Shown here piece by piece: positions 16,849 through 25,893 of a stretch of 64,000 nucleotides of DNA (within the stretch, counting starts at the first letter, position 1; each line of letters starts with the position of its first letter). Origin of the DNA: Granulicella sp. L60 (GTDB lineage Bacteria > Acidobacteriota > Terriglobia > Terriglobales > Acidobacteriaceae); the NCBI RefSeq assembly GCF_009765825.1, contig NZ_LMUR01000011.1, positions 1-64,000 of the forward strand, given 5' to 3'. The position numbers and the translations under genes were made by a program. Under the pieces are notes generated by a model that saw only the letters and a list, made by a program, of their open reading frames with translations, searched no databases and was not told the DNA's origin.

Positions 16849-18111
16849 CTACTTCCTAACAACATCGCGTTCGATGATGTCGGCAGCTTTCTTGAGTGGG
16901 TTTGTTTTAGCAATCTGTAGTTGGAACTTCTTCGCCTGTTCCCGGTACAGCGGATTCACCAGCACATCTTTCACGAGTTCTCGAAGGCGATGGGCGTCAA
17001 GTTCGTCCAGAGAGATAGACCTTCCGGTATTCGTATAACGAATGCGAGCGGCTACACCGGGCTGCTCATGCGTGATTGGTACGGCGACCATCGGTACACC
17101 ATGGGTCAGACATTCCACTGCCGTATTGAGTCCCCCGTGGGTGATACAGAGTGACGATCGCGCCAGCAAGTCGAATTGGGGAGCAAAATTAACCATCAAG
17201 GCATTATTCGGCACCGCGCCGATCTCCGCCTCATCTACTGGACCCCCTCCTGTTGACAATACAAGTTGAATGTCCAGCGGAGCGCAGGCTTCAAGGATCG
17301 CCTTGTAAACCCAATTGAGGCCGTTCTGGAGGGTCCCCAATGATGCGTAAACAAGGGGTTTGCCGTTCAACTTCTCCCAGTCAAAGTCTGCAGACCGGCG
17401 AATGGACGGGTGAGTCAGCGGCCCGACGTAATGTACGTGATCGGGCAGGTCCGGGCGAGGAAAGTCGAAGCCTTTCGGTTGTTGAGATATCTGCGCGATT
17501 GGGGAAAAGCTATCCACAACCATGTTGTGGAAGGGAGGGAGGCCCCATGCCTCACGATGAATGTTCTCTGCATCGGTCCAGGGCTTCCATTCTTCGCGCA
17601 CCTGTTCCCAATGTTTTCTGTTCCGCTCGATGCCGGCCTCGGATGGGTCATAGTCACAGGAAAACTTTGGATTTGGCGCACCGTCCCAACGGTTGAGTAA
17701 GACAGCACTGGCGATGGAGGCAAAGGGTATGTTCAGATGCTGCGCTACGGTCGCACCGCCAGCAAATAATTGGTCGATAACAAGCGCGTCGATCTTCTCG
17801 TTTCGAAGTAGATCAGGAAGATACCCTGCCGCAATGTGAGTCAACCCAGTCATTCCGGCAAAAAGGAATGCGAAGGCATCATTGCCCTGAAGCTTGGAAA
17901 GCTGTTCAAGAAGAGGCTGGAGAGTCCCTTCCGGGAGTTCCTTACTCCCCATCTCGACGAAGCGCAACCCTCTGTCCGTGACGACGCGTTTCACATCAGG
18001 GATATTGAAGAATGTGACGTTGTGTCCGCGTGCTTCAAGCTCTTTCGCAAGTGACATACCCACGTTGAGATGACTTGTAAGATTGAGAGAAAGAAAGCCG
18101 ATGTTTGCCAT
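16849..18111 (-). CDS. UDP-glycosyltransferase, MGT/YjiC-like
   Basis: A 420-residue GT-B fold glycosyltransferase (GT1 family). The N-terminal acceptor domain begins IGFLSLNLTSHLNVGMSLAKELEARGH with the usual histidine-containing loop. The C-terminal donor domain has PLVYASLGTLQNG, then NFAPQFDLLARSSLCITHGG and LNTAVECLTHGVPMVAVPI, a bacterial version of the UDP-sugar-binding signature. Relatives glycosylate macrolides, carotenoids (CrtX-like) or sterols. The acceptor cannot be deduced. The start has AGGA six bases upstream. It has no biosynthetic neighbours: an IS relic adjoins each side, so its original cluster may have been lost. Confidence 0.9.
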   Translation of the reverse strand: MANIGFLSLNLTSHLNVGMSLAKELEARGHNVTFFNIPDVKRVVTDRGLRFVEMGSKELPEGTLQPLLEQLSKLQGNDAFAFLFAGMTGLTHIAAGYLPDLLRNEKIDALVIDQLFAGGATVAQHLNIPFASIASAVLLNRWDGAPNPKFSCDYDPSEAGIERNRKHWEQVREEWKPWTDAENIHREAWGLPPFHNMVVDSFSPIAQISQQPKGFDFPRPDLPDHVHYVGPLTHPSIRRSADFDWEKLNGKPLVYASLGTLQNGLNWVYKAILEACAPLDIQLVLSTGGGPVDEAEIGAVPNNALMVNFAPQFDLLARSSLCITHGGLNTAVECLTHGVPMVAVPITHEQPGVAARIRYTNTGRSISLDELDAHRLRELVKDVLVNPLYREQAKKFQLQIAKTNPLKKAADIIERDVVRK

Positions 18112-18425
18112 GTGATGTCCTTTGGGAGTTGAGAGGGGGAGGAACGCGTATACCGGGCAACTCTGTAGACAGAGACCTAAGGAGACGCCTGATAATTAGC
18201 CTGGAAATGAGACGACGGGCCTCGAGCAGAATCCGCCGCATGCCGTAAATAATTTGCGCAGGCATCGTTGGCAGATCGGCCTTAGTAGGGGCGGTTCATA
18301 TTAAAAGTTTTTGACCGAAAATTATTTCCGATCCTGCATGTCAATCTTTTAGGGTCCAATCAACTCATTCCTTAGTTACTATAATTCATAATGAAGATGC
18401 GTTTGCAAGAGTGCACACTCAGGAG
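18112..18425. other. intergenic region, nothing recognised
   Basis: About 310 bases between the glycosyltransferase start and the IS3 relic. It should contain the glycosyltransferase promoter. No clear sites were identified. Confidence 0.3.
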
Positions 18426-18648
18426 TGCTTTTGATCCGCGCCGATGGCGCTGAGGTGCCGACCTCGAGATCACCAAAGATCTGAGCAAATGGCTTCAAGA
18501 CAGGGAAGCAAAGACACAGTACATCGAAACGGCTCTTGATAGAAGAACGGCACTGCGAAAGATTTAAATTAAAGCTTATCGATGAGTTCCTCAACCCTGA
18601 GATATTTACTCAGCAAAAGCTAAACATTCTCAATGTCAGTCGCTGAAT
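18426..18648 (+). mobile_element. IS3-family transposase relic
   Basis: One frame reads ITKDLSKWLQDREAKTQYIE from about 18460. After a shift near 18558 the next reads FKLKLIDEFLNPEIFTQQK, followed by a stop near 18645. These match the end of the integrase core of IS3-family OrfB (AxDLSxWLxxxxxxTxYIEPGSPWQNGxxESFNxKLxDEFLN), but the GSPWQNG block with the catalytic glutamate is corrupted. Only about 70 codons survive. It lies directly upstream of the malonate decarboxylase operon. Confidence 0.75.
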
Positions 18649-18768
18649 AGGCAGAATAGCGTAGTTGAAATAGTCGCTTTTCGTAAATTCAGTTAGATCG
18701 CGAAAGACATAACTTTGGCTCTCTCCTTAGAATTCACTCAGTCATAGATATGACGGGAGAGCGAGACC

Positions 18769-20421
18769 ATGGGTGTTCAGGCGATTCCCGTGACGAGAAG
18801 CTGGTCTACGCGTCATGCCGAAAAGAAAAGGCGAATAGAAGCCGTCCGCTCATGGATGGATGGGCCGATATTACAGGCGGATCGTATTCTCGATGCAATG
18901 CACCTGCTAATTCAGGCTGGTGACCGCATCGTGATCGAGGGCGACAACCAAAAGCAGGCTGACTTTCTTTCCCGTTCTTTGGCCAAAGCCGATCCCAAAA
19001 AACTGCATGACCTGCATCTGATCATCTCCAGCATCAGCAGGCCGGAACATCTCACTCTCTTTGAGTTGGGAATAGCGAAGAAGATTGATTTCGCCTTCGC
19101 GGCATTGGGCCTCCGTGTAGCGCAGCTACTCGAAGATGGCGTTCTTGAGATTGGCGCCATTCACACATATGTCGAGCTGTACGCTCGTCTGTTCCTCGAC
19201 CTGACGCCGAATGTTGTACTGGTGTGCGCAGAAGAGGCCGACAAGGGAGGCAACTTGTACACCGGACCGAATACGGAAGACACGCCGGTGATCGTCGAGT
19301 CCGCCGCCTTTCACGATGGGATTGTTATTGTGCAGGTAAACCGCATCGTTGACAAACTTCCTCGTGTCGATATCCCATCTTCGTGGATTGATGTTGTCGT
19401 TGAATCGGACCGCCCCTATGCGATCGAACCGCTCTTTACCCGGGATCCTCGGAAAATTACCGACCTCCAGATTCTCATGGGGATGATGGTGATCCGTGGC
19501 GTCTACGAGCGTCACCAGGTGCACTCGCTTAATCACGGCATCGGCTTCGCTACCGCAGCGATCGAGCTCTTGCTGCCGACCTATGGTGAATCGCTCGGAT
19601 TGAGCGGAAAGATCTGCGAGCATTGGGCGATCAACCCGCACCCGACCTTGATTCCGGCGATTGAGAGTGGCTGGATAAAGACCATTCACTGCTTCGGAAG
19701 CGAGGTGGGGATGAGTGATTACATCCGCGCTCGCCCCGATATCTTCTTCAACGGCAGCGATGGCAGCATGCGTTCGAATCGTGTCCTTTGTCAACTCGTG
19801 GGCCAGTATGCAATCGACGCCTTCATCGGGTCGACATTGCAGCTCGACGGAGATGCAAACTCATCCACTGTGACGGCTGGGCGGATCACCGGCCATGGTG
19901 GCGCGGCCAACATGGGGCACGATCCTCACGGTCGGCGCCACGCGAGTCCAGCCTGGCTTGATTTGAAAACGGATCCAAGCCCCATGGTCCGTGGACGGAA
20001 GATAGTGGTCCAGGCGGTAGAGACCTTCGTGAAGGGAGACACGCCTGCGTTTGTCGAGACCCTGGATGCTGTCCAAGTCGGCAGGAAAGCAGGGATGCCG
20101 ATCGCGCCGGTAATGATATACGGAGAAGACGTCAGTCACGTGGTCACCGAGGAAGGAATCGCATACCTCTACAAGACTGAAGGAATCGAGGAGCGACGAC
20201 GAGCGATTGCCGCTGTAGCCGGAATCAGTCCGATTGGCCTCCGTGCAAAACCTGAAGAGACTGCTGCTCTTCGGCGAAGAGGTATCGTCGCCTATCCCGA
20301 GGACATCGGTGTGCAGCGCCTGAGCGCCAAACGTTCGCTGCTCGCCGCGCGAAGTATGGAAGATCTGGTTGCCTGGTCAGGCGATCTATACAAACCACCC
20401 GCGCGTTTCAGGAGTTGGTAA
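18769..20421 (+). CDS. mdcA: malonate decarboxylase alpha subunit (acetyl-S-ACP:malonate ACP transferase)
   Basis: A 550-residue CoA-transferase-like subunit. It exchanges acetyl for malonyl on the complex's acyl carrier protein, the first step of biotin-independent malonate decarboxylation. Family-typical segments include DGPILQADRILDAM, IVIEGDNQKQADFL, NLYTGPNTEDTPVIVE, HSLNHGIGFATAAIELLLP, EVGMSDYIRARPDIF and ITGHGGAANMGHDPHGRRH. Length matches known MdcA (about 550). Start: GGGAG eight bases before ATG. First gene of an eight-gene operon with gaps of 12 bases or fewer. No regulator (mdcR/mdcY) is adjacent. An IS3 relic lies immediately upstream. Confidence 0.97.
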   Translation: MGVQAIPVTRSWSTRHAEKKRRIEAVRSWMDGPILQADRILDAMHLLIQAGDRIVIEGDNQKQADFLSRSLAKADPKKLHDLHLIISSISRPEHLTLFELGIAKKIDFAFAALGLRVAQLLEDGVLEIGAIHTYVELYARLFLDLTPNVVLVCAEEADKGGNLYTGPNTEDTPVIVESAAFHDGIVIVQVNRIVDKLPRVDIPSSWIDVVVESDRPYAIEPLFTRDPRKITDLQILMGMMVIRGVYERHQVHSLNHGIGFATAAIELLLPTYGESLGLSGKICEHWAINPHPTLIPAIESGWIKTIHCFGSEVGMSDYIRARPDIFFNGSDGSMRSNRVLCQLVGQYAIDAFIGSTLQLDGDANSSTVTAGRITGHGGAANMGHDPHGRRHASPAWLDLKTDPSPMVRGRKIVVQAVETFVKGDTPAFVETLDAVQVGRKAGMPIAPVMIYGEDVSHVVTEEGIAYLYKTEGIEERRRAIAAVAGISPIGLRAKPEETAALRRRGIVAYPEDIGVQRLSAKRSLLAARSMEDLVAWSGDLYKPPARFRSW

Positions 20422-21342
20422 ATGAAGACGATCGTCTTCACTAGGAACGCCCCTGCTGCGCGTACGCGCAGCTTGAAGCGTGCGGATCAGCTTGCTGCTT
20501 TAGCGCGCGAGGCCTTAACGGAGGAGGCTGAACTTACGCCGAAGCCTGGGCTCGTGGACCAGCGCGGCCCTGGGGCTCATAAGGATCTGTCGCTCGAAGT
20601 GATGTTGCGATCTGCGGCAGTCCTCGAACCGTACTTTGCTGCGATGAGTTTGGCAAGTCAAGGCCGTGACCTGAATAGAAGCCTGCGCCTGGAGCTTGCC
20701 ACGATTGGCCGCCATGCCGAGTGTGCGATGTATACGGCCACCCATGGGAGCAATTCGCATAAGGGGGCCATCTGGATTCTCGGCCTTCTAGTCGCTGCAT
20801 CTGCGCACGGAGAGGATCAGACGGCGCGAGAGATCGCTGCTTCCGCCGGTGCCATTGCTCGCCTTCCGTACCAGGCTCAGCTTGAGCTGCTTACTCACGG
20901 TGACATCGCGCGCAACCGCTACGGCGTCGCCGGTGCACGCGGAGAAGCTGCGAACGATTTCCCTCACGTCGTAAACCATGGCCTTCCCACTCTGCGTAGG
21001 CAGCAGGCCGCGGGCTTTCAGAAATCGGTCTGCCAGCTCGATGCTTTGTTCAGCATTATGTCTCACTTGGACGACACATGCCTTCTCTATCGTGGAGGTA
21101 TTGACGCTTTGCAGGCCGCGAAGTCGGGTGCACGAGCCGTTCTCCTTGCAGGCGGATCCAGCAGTTCAAACGGGCAAGCCGAGATGCGCAATCTCGATCG
21201 CGAGCTGGTCGCAAGACATGTGTCGCCAGGGGGGAGCGCAGACTTACTGGCCGCGACCATCTTCCTGGATAGTGTCGAGCGCCACTCATGTGAAGTCCGC
21301 AAAAACCAGGGTGAATGGGAGGAAAGAGATGGAGCAGCTTAA
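20422..21342 (+). CDS. mdcB: triphosphoribosyl-dephospho-CoA synthase
   Basis: A 306-residue enzyme that makes the 2'-(5''-triphosphoribosyl)-3'-dephospho-CoA precursor of the Mdc carrier-protein prosthetic group. It belongs to the CitG/MdcB family, with LTPKPGLVDQRGPGAHKDLSLE near the N-terminus and the conserved ATHGSNSHKGAIWILGLL (residues about 105-122), plus VVNHGLPTLRR and DDTCLLYRGG. The ATG follows the mdcA stop with no gap, and the gene overlaps mdcC by 14 bases, indicating translational coupling. Cytoplasmic. Confidence 0.95.
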   Translation: MKTIVFTRNAPAARTRSLKRADQLAALAREALTEEAELTPKPGLVDQRGPGAHKDLSLEVMLRSAAVLEPYFAAMSLASQGRDLNRSLRLELATIGRHAECAMYTATHGSNSHKGAIWILGLLVAASAHGEDQTAREIAASAGAIARLPYQAQLELLTHGDIARNRYGVAGARGEAANDFPHVVNHGLPTLRRQQAAGFQKSVCQLDALFSIMSHLDDTCLLYRGGIDALQAAKSGARAVLLAGGSSSSNGQAEMRNLDRELVARHVSPGGSADLLAATIFLDSVERHSCEVRKNQGEWEERDGAA

Positions 21343-21625
21343 ATTCGATTATCCCTCGGCGAACCGGTGGATTAGCAAAAGGGCACACGTCGGTATCGTC
21401 GGATCTGGCGATATGGAGGTTCTCATGGAACCTGCAGAAACCGGGTCGGCCCATGTATCGATTCAGACCAGCGTAAATGGATTTGGAAGCAGCTGGAAGG
21501 CAGTATTGGATCGGTTCTTTGCGAGATTCGATGGCGCTGTTCGCATTCATATCAACGATGCCGGAGCCACGCCCGGCAGCGTGATGCTACGGCTCGAACA
21601 GGCTGTGGAGGTAATCGAACAATGA
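21329..21625 (+). CDS. mdcC: malonate decarboxylase acyl carrier protein (delta subunit)
   Basis: A 98-residue carrier protein. The attachment serine is S26 in VGIVGSGDMEVL, the family's prosthetic-group site. The protein then continues with SVNGFGSSWKAVLDRFF and the C-terminal INDAGATPGSVMLRLEQA, as in other MdcC. A longer ORF in the same frame starts at 20978 inside mdcB, but the ATG at 21329 has GGAAAGAG upstream and gives the right family size. It overlaps mdcB by 14 bases and mdcD by four (ATGA). Confidence 0.95.
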   Translation: MEQLKFDYPSANRWISKRAHVGIVGSGDMEVLMEPAETGSAHVSIQTSVNGFGSSWKAVLDRFFARFDGAVRIHINDAGATPGSVMLRLEQAVEVIEQ

Positions 21626-22503
21626 GCGTCGCGACTGTCATTCCGGCATTTGTCACTCGGGAAAGCTTCATCGAGTTGGAGGCAAGAGATAGAGCGCAGG
21701 CTCTGATGGATCCCGGTTCCTGGCGGGAACTTGTCGGGCCATTCGATCGCATCGAGTCCCCATGGCTGCCCATGCAAAGCATCGCGCCTCAATCCGACGA
21801 CGGCTGCGTCGTGCTCAAGGGCACAATCGCTGGCCAGGCCACTGTGGTCATTGCGCTCGAAGGAGGATTTCAAGCCGGCAGCATAGGCGAGGTATCTGGA
21901 GCGAAGATGACAGCAGCCCTAGACCTGGCCACGCACGATTCGGAGAACGGTAGAAAGACAGCGGCTGTGTTGTTGCTTGAGACAGGCGGTGTGCGGCTGC
22001 AGGAAGCCAACCTCGGGCTTGCGGCGATTGCCGAAGTGATGGCATCGATCTTTGCACTGCGGCAGCATGCACCGGTCGTTACCGTGATCGCCGGAACGGT
22101 CGGATGCTTCGGCGGCATGTCCCTTGTCGCAGGAATTTCGAGCTACATCCTCATGACGCGGGAAGCGCGACTTGGTCTGAACGGCGCTGAGGTGATTGAA
22201 CAAGAGTCCGGGATCGAGGAATTCGACTCCTCGGATCGAGCGCTCATCTGGGCAGTCTTTGGAGGTGAACAGCGTGTCGGGATGGGAGTTGCCGATGAAC
22301 TCCTCCAGGACGATGCGAAGGAGATTGCCGCAGCCGTCCAACGGTGCCTGAAAGTCGGGCTGCCCGTCGTGCATCGCAGCCAGCAGATTGACCTCTATCG
22401 CGACGGCATTGCAGCACTAGACACCTCACAGCAGATCGAGCCGCTCACTCTGAGAAAAAACTGGAATAACAAACAAGCTAAGACAAAAGAAGGAAGCGCG
22501 TGA
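21622..22503 (+). CDS. mdcD: malonate decarboxylase beta subunit
   Basis: A 293-residue crotonase/carboxyltransferase-fold subunit that, with MdcE, decarboxylates malonyl-S-ACP. Recognisable blocks are SFIELEARDRAQALMDPGSWREL, FQAGSIGEVSGAKMTAAL, AVLLLETGGVRLQEANLGL, GCFGGMSLVAGISSYILMTREARLGLNG and EVIEQESGIEEFDSSDRALIW. The start overlaps the mdcC stop as ATGA. Close in length to characterised MdcD. Confidence 0.95.
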   Translation: MSVATVIPAFVTRESFIELEARDRAQALMDPGSWRELVGPFDRIESPWLPMQSIAPQSDDGCVVLKGTIAGQATVVIALEGGFQAGSIGEVSGAKMTAALDLATHDSENGRKTAAVLLLETGGVRLQEANLGLAAIAEVMASIFALRQHAPVVTVIAGTVGCFGGMSLVAGISSYILMTREARLGLNGAEVIEQESGIEEFDSSDRALIWAVFGGEQRVGMGVADELLQDDAKEIAAAVQRCLKVGLPVVHRSQQIDLYRDGIAALDTSQQIEPLTLRKNWNNKQAKTKEGSA

Positions 22504-23327
22504 TGAGTAAGCAGGTGGGACTTCGCGGTAAGACATGGTTCCAGGCGTTAACCAGTGTGAATTCACCCATGGGTGGCGATCCCGGGTCCGTGCTTACAGC
22601 GGATGCGAGGCTCGGCGAAGACACAGCGCGATTTCTCTGCGTTGTGCCGGATCCAAAAGCCCGCTTTCCGTGTGTCCGGCGTGGTGAGGTGGGGCTCGAA
22701 GAGGCCTATACGCTGGCAACCCGTGTGAGTGAGGTCATCGACCACAGCGAGAACGTGAAGAAAAGACCTATAGTCGCCATCGTGGATGTGAAGAGCCAGG
22801 CCTATGGTCGCCGCGAAGAAACCGCCGCTATCTTCCTGGCTGCCGCGACTGCGGCTGATGCTTACGCCTCTGCGCGGATGAAGGGACATCCGGTCATCGC
22901 TCTGATTGTGGGACACGCTTTCTCCGGAGGCTTCCTGACGCATGGCTATCAGGCCAACCGCATCCTCGCTTTCGATGATGACGATATCGTGATCCACGCC
23001 ATGCACAAGGAAGCAGCCGCCCGCATCACGCTTCGATCGGTTGCGGACCTCGACCGCCTCGGCCATGAGGTTCCTCCGATGTCGTATGACGTGCGCGACT
23101 ACGCCAAGCTCGGCCTTCTCCACAAACTGCTACACATACAAGATCCCGACACTCCTGCGCCGGCCACAGTGGCTCAAATCCAAAAAGAACTGATCGATGC
23201 AATTGCGGATGCGCGAGCGGGGTCAACGGATCTTCGCAACCGGCTCGAATCCAAGGGTGCGCGAGAGATGCGGAAGGCAGGATTGGCGGCTCGTGCATAC
23301 ATGGAAAAGCAGTGGAGCGGAGACTGA
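22500..23327 (+). CDS. mdcE: malonate decarboxylase gamma subunit
   Basis: A 275-residue partner of MdcD in the decarboxylase heterodimer. The conserved core is PIVAIVDVKSQAYGRREETA, ASARMKGHPVIALIVGHAFSGG, FLTHGYQANRILAFDDDDIVIHAMHKEAAARIT and PPMSYDVRDYAKLGLL. GTG at 22500 and ATG at 22503 are both possible starts. ATG gives the usual TGATG junction with mdcD. Followed after one base by the transporter gene. Confidence 0.95.
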   Translation: MMSKQVGLRGKTWFQALTSVNSPMGGDPGSVLTADARLGEDTARFLCVVPDPKARFPCVRRGEVGLEEAYTLATRVSEVIDHSENVKKRPIVAIVDVKSQAYGRREETAAIFLAAATAADAYASARMKGHPVIALIVGHAFSGGFLTHGYQANRILAFDDDDIVIHAMHKEAAARITLRSVADLDRLGHEVPPMSYDVRDYAKLGLLHKLLHIQDPDTPAPATVAQIQKELIDAIADARAGSTDLRNRLESKGAREMRKAGLAARAYMEKQWSGD

Positions 23328-23328
23328 A

Positions 23329-24276
23329 ATGAGCAGGGTTCTTGCTGACGCTCTAGTGCCTATCTTTTTCGGCCTGCTTCTTGGCTATGTCGCTGGGCTT
23401 CGCGGCATGATGGACAATCAAAATATCAAGACGCTTATCACCTTCGTGATGAGCGTCGCTGTTCCTTCTTCGCTCTTCCTGGCTATTGCCAGAACACCGC
23501 GGTCGGCATTGCGCGAACAGGCCTCTACCGCTCTCGTGCTGACCATTGTTTATGTTATTTTGTACGCGGTCAGTTTCTATTGGACTCACTCCAGACAAGG
23601 TCTTTCCTTGTCCGATAGCTCAGTGGTTGCGCTGACACTTGGCTTTCCGAACTCGGCCGCGGTCGGACTGCCATTGCTCGCATCTGTCTTTGGCCCGCGA
23701 GCCATGGTTACGGTGGCAACATCGCTTGCAATCGGATCCATTACCGTTTCTCCGATTACGCTAGCAATTCTTGAAGGAAGCCGACGCGGCTCCGGCGGAG
23801 TTTCTAGGGGGACGCACATGGGCATTTCCTTGGTCCGTTCCTTCAAGAAACCTATTGTTTACGCTCCCCTACTCGGCATTGCGTTCTCTTGTGTCGGCTT
23901 GAATCTTCCTTCTTATATTGATAGATCTTTCGCTGTGATGGGATCGGCTGCAGACGGCTCTGCTCTCCTTCTTACCGGCCTGGTCGTTTCTGCACAACGG
24001 TTCGAAATCCGGGGAGGCACTCTCCTTGCAGTTTTTTTGAAGAATGCAATTCAGCCGGTCCTTGCCATTGGAATTGCCATGCTTATCCATCTCTCGATTA
24101 ACCAGATGCGGTACGTCACCCTGATTAGCGCCATGCCTAGTGGCTTCTTTGGCGTAGTGTTTGGCAGGGACTTCGACTCAAGCCCCGGACTGGCCAGCTC
24201 CAGCCTGATTGCTTCGTACGTGGTCGGGGTGGGCACGCTGGCTGCATGGATCGTTATCGTAAACCATCTTGGCTGA
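23329..24276 (+). CDS. mdcF: malonate transporter, AEC family
   Basis: A 315-residue integral membrane protein of the auxin efflux carrier family with about ten hydrophobic segments, starting LADALVPIFFGLLLGYVAGL. The family-typical LTLGFPNSAAVGLPLLASVFG lies near residue 105 and MPSGFFGVVFGRDFD near the end. In mdc operons the AEC protein (MdcF) is the presumed malonate importer. An alternative solution is the MdcLM pair, absent here. The frame is open back to 23197 inside mdcE, but the ATG at 23329 directly follows the mdcE stop. The inner-membrane location is evident. Confidence 0.9.
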   Translation: MSRVLADALVPIFFGLLLGYVAGLRGMMDNQNIKTLITFVMSVAVPSSLFLAIARTPRSALREQASTALVLTIVYVILYAVSFYWTHSRQGLSLSDSSVVALTLGFPNSAAVGLPLLASVFGPRAMVTVATSLAIGSITVSPITLAILEGSRRGSGGVSRGTHMGISLVRSFKKPIVYAPLLGIAFSCVGLNLPSYIDRSFAVMGSAADGSALLLTGLVVSAQRFEIRGGTLLAVFLKNAIQPVLAIGIAMLIHLSINQMRYVTLISAMPSGFFGVVFGRDFDSSPGLASSSLIASYVVGVGTLAAWIVIVNHLG

Positions 24277-24288
24277 AGGGAGCGACGC

Positions 24289-24936
24289 ATGCAGATTTCG
24301 GAAATCAACAACTCGCGGGTACACGACCTACTGCAGATTCATCCTGAGTTTTTGCCAGACGGCTTTGCGGCTGAGGACATGTGGGTGAGAGAGACACTCA
24401 CATCATGTCCTTGGGTAGTTGTTCGCCGAGCTCAAGCCCCAGCCGGACAAATTGCGGTGGGAGTTCGAGGAGCCACACGAAGCCTACGCTGGGCAGGTTT
24501 TTTCAGCAAAGACTTAGTTAGCAAGATCATTCGGCCCACGGAACTGCTCGTTCCAGGCAACCTTCGATCGCCCGCATTGAAGGCGCTTCAGAGGGTCATC
24601 GAAGCATGGCAGGAACTCACCTTACCATGGGGACCGACTGGGAGCGTCGGATTTGAGCTAGCCAGCGGACGTGAAGTTACCGCCGATGCCAGCGATCTTG
24701 ATATTGCAATCCGCGCGCAGGAGCGCATCTCTGTAACGCAGGCGCGCTCGCTGTGGGAGCGTGTGTCCGGCCTAAGCACGAAGGTCGATATCCTCATCGA
24801 AACACCAGTCTGCGGCTTTTCGCTACGAGAGTACACCACATCATCTACGCGGATTCTATTGCGCTGCCCGGATGGCATGAGGCTCGGCGAAGATCCTTGG
24901 GCTGAGCGGTCCCATTCCGTGGTGACTTCCCGATGA
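24289..24936 (+). CDS. mdcG: phosphoribosyl-dephospho-CoA transferase (holo-ACP synthase)
   Basis: A 215-residue nucleotidyltransferase-like enzyme that loads the prosthetic group onto the MdcC serine. The conserved part is WGPTGSVGFELASGREVTAD followed by SDLDIAIRA (a GS-x-DxD nucleotidyltransferase pattern, residues about 106-135) and KVDILIETPVCGFSLREY. Start: GGGAG six bases upstream, 12 bases after mdcF. Overlaps mdcH by four bases (ATGA). Similar in length to other MdcG proteins. Confidence 0.93.
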   Translation: MQISEINNSRVHDLLQIHPEFLPDGFAAEDMWVRETLTSCPWVVVRRAQAPAGQIAVGVRGATRSLRWAGFFSKDLVSKIIRPTELLVPGNLRSPALKALQRVIEAWQELTLPWGPTGSVGFELASGREVTADASDLDIAIRAQERISVTQARSLWERVSGLSTKVDILIETPVCGFSLREYTTSSTRILLRCPDGMRLGEDPWAERSHSVVTSR

Positions 24937-25865
24937 GCGTAGCCTTTGTCTTTCCTGGGCAGGGAACGCAGGCACCGGGGATGATCCACCATCTGTTGGA
25001 TCATCCCGTGGTCATCCGTACACTCGATGAAATCAGTGAAGCACTTCATTTCGACGTGCGCAGTCTCGACAAAGAGCAGTGTCTAGAATCCACCAACGCC
25101 GTACAACTCGCATTATTCACTGCAGGGGTTGCTACGGCACGCGCGCTTATCGCGGAAGGCGTCCAGCCCGCAGCGGTTGCTGGTCTCTCAGTCGGCGCAT
25201 TTGCCGCTGCTGTGACTGCTGGCGTTCTGCAGTTGCGGGACGGGGTTGAGCTGGTGAGGCTGCGTGCGATGGGGATGGCAAACCTCTATCCAACCGGCTA
25301 CGGTCTTTCGGCCATCGTGGGTCTCACCGAATCTCAGGTAGAAGCCATCGTGCACGCTATTACTTCAAAACAGGCCCCGGTATTCGTTGGGAATATCAAT
25401 GCTCCACGCCAGATTGTCGTCGCTGGCTCGAACGTGGCAATGGATCGGGTATTGGATGAAGCTCTTCGCCAAGGTGCCAGCAAAGCAATACGGCTACATG
25501 TTTCTGTCCCTTCGCATTGCCCTTTACTCCAGCCCGTGGCAGATCTGCTGGAAAAGCGGATCTGCACCATGAACTTGAGTACACCACAAATGCCTTACGT
25601 CGGAAACATAAGCGCACGAGCCATGCGGACAAAGGAACTGGTTGCGCATGATCTGGTAAATAGCATTGCTCACGGAGTCCGCTGGCATGATGCAACAACA
25701 GTTCTGCAAGAGCTAGGCTGCAATCTCTTTTTCGAGATGCCCCCCGGGCATACACTCAGCGATCTTGCTCGCGAGAACCTCCCCGGCGTCAACTCAGTGC
25801 CGATCGAAGCATCTGTGCTACCCAGAGTCTTGCGCCTGGCCCAACAAGCGGAAGCGCATACGTAA
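24933..25865 (+). CDS. mdcH: malonyl-CoA:ACP transacylase (malonate decarboxylase epsilon subunit)
   Basis: A 310-residue FabD-fold acyltransferase that charges the Mdc carrier with malonyl from malonyl-CoA to start the catalytic cycle. It begins VAFVFPGQGTQAPGM and has the nucleophile elbow GLS86VGAF, then a conserved histidine in VSVPSHCPLL (about residue 193). Last gene of the operon proper. The OsmC gene begins 28 bases downstream on the same strand, so read-through is likely. Confidence 0.95.
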   Translation: MSVAFVFPGQGTQAPGMIHHLLDHPVVIRTLDEISEALHFDVRSLDKEQCLESTNAVQLALFTAGVATARALIAEGVQPAAVAGLSVGAFAAAVTAGVLQLRDGVELVRLRAMGMANLYPTGYGLSAIVGLTESQVEAIVHAITSKQAPVFVGNINAPRQIVVAGSNVAMDRVLDEALRQGASKAIRLHVSVPSHCPLLQPVADLLEKRICTMNLSTPQMPYVGNISARAMRTKELVAHDLVNSIAHGVRWHDATTVLQELGCNLFFEMPPGHTLSDLARENLPGVNSVPIEASVLPRVLRLAQQAEAHT

Positions 25866-25893
25866 GCATCATCTATATGCAGGAGCAGAGACC

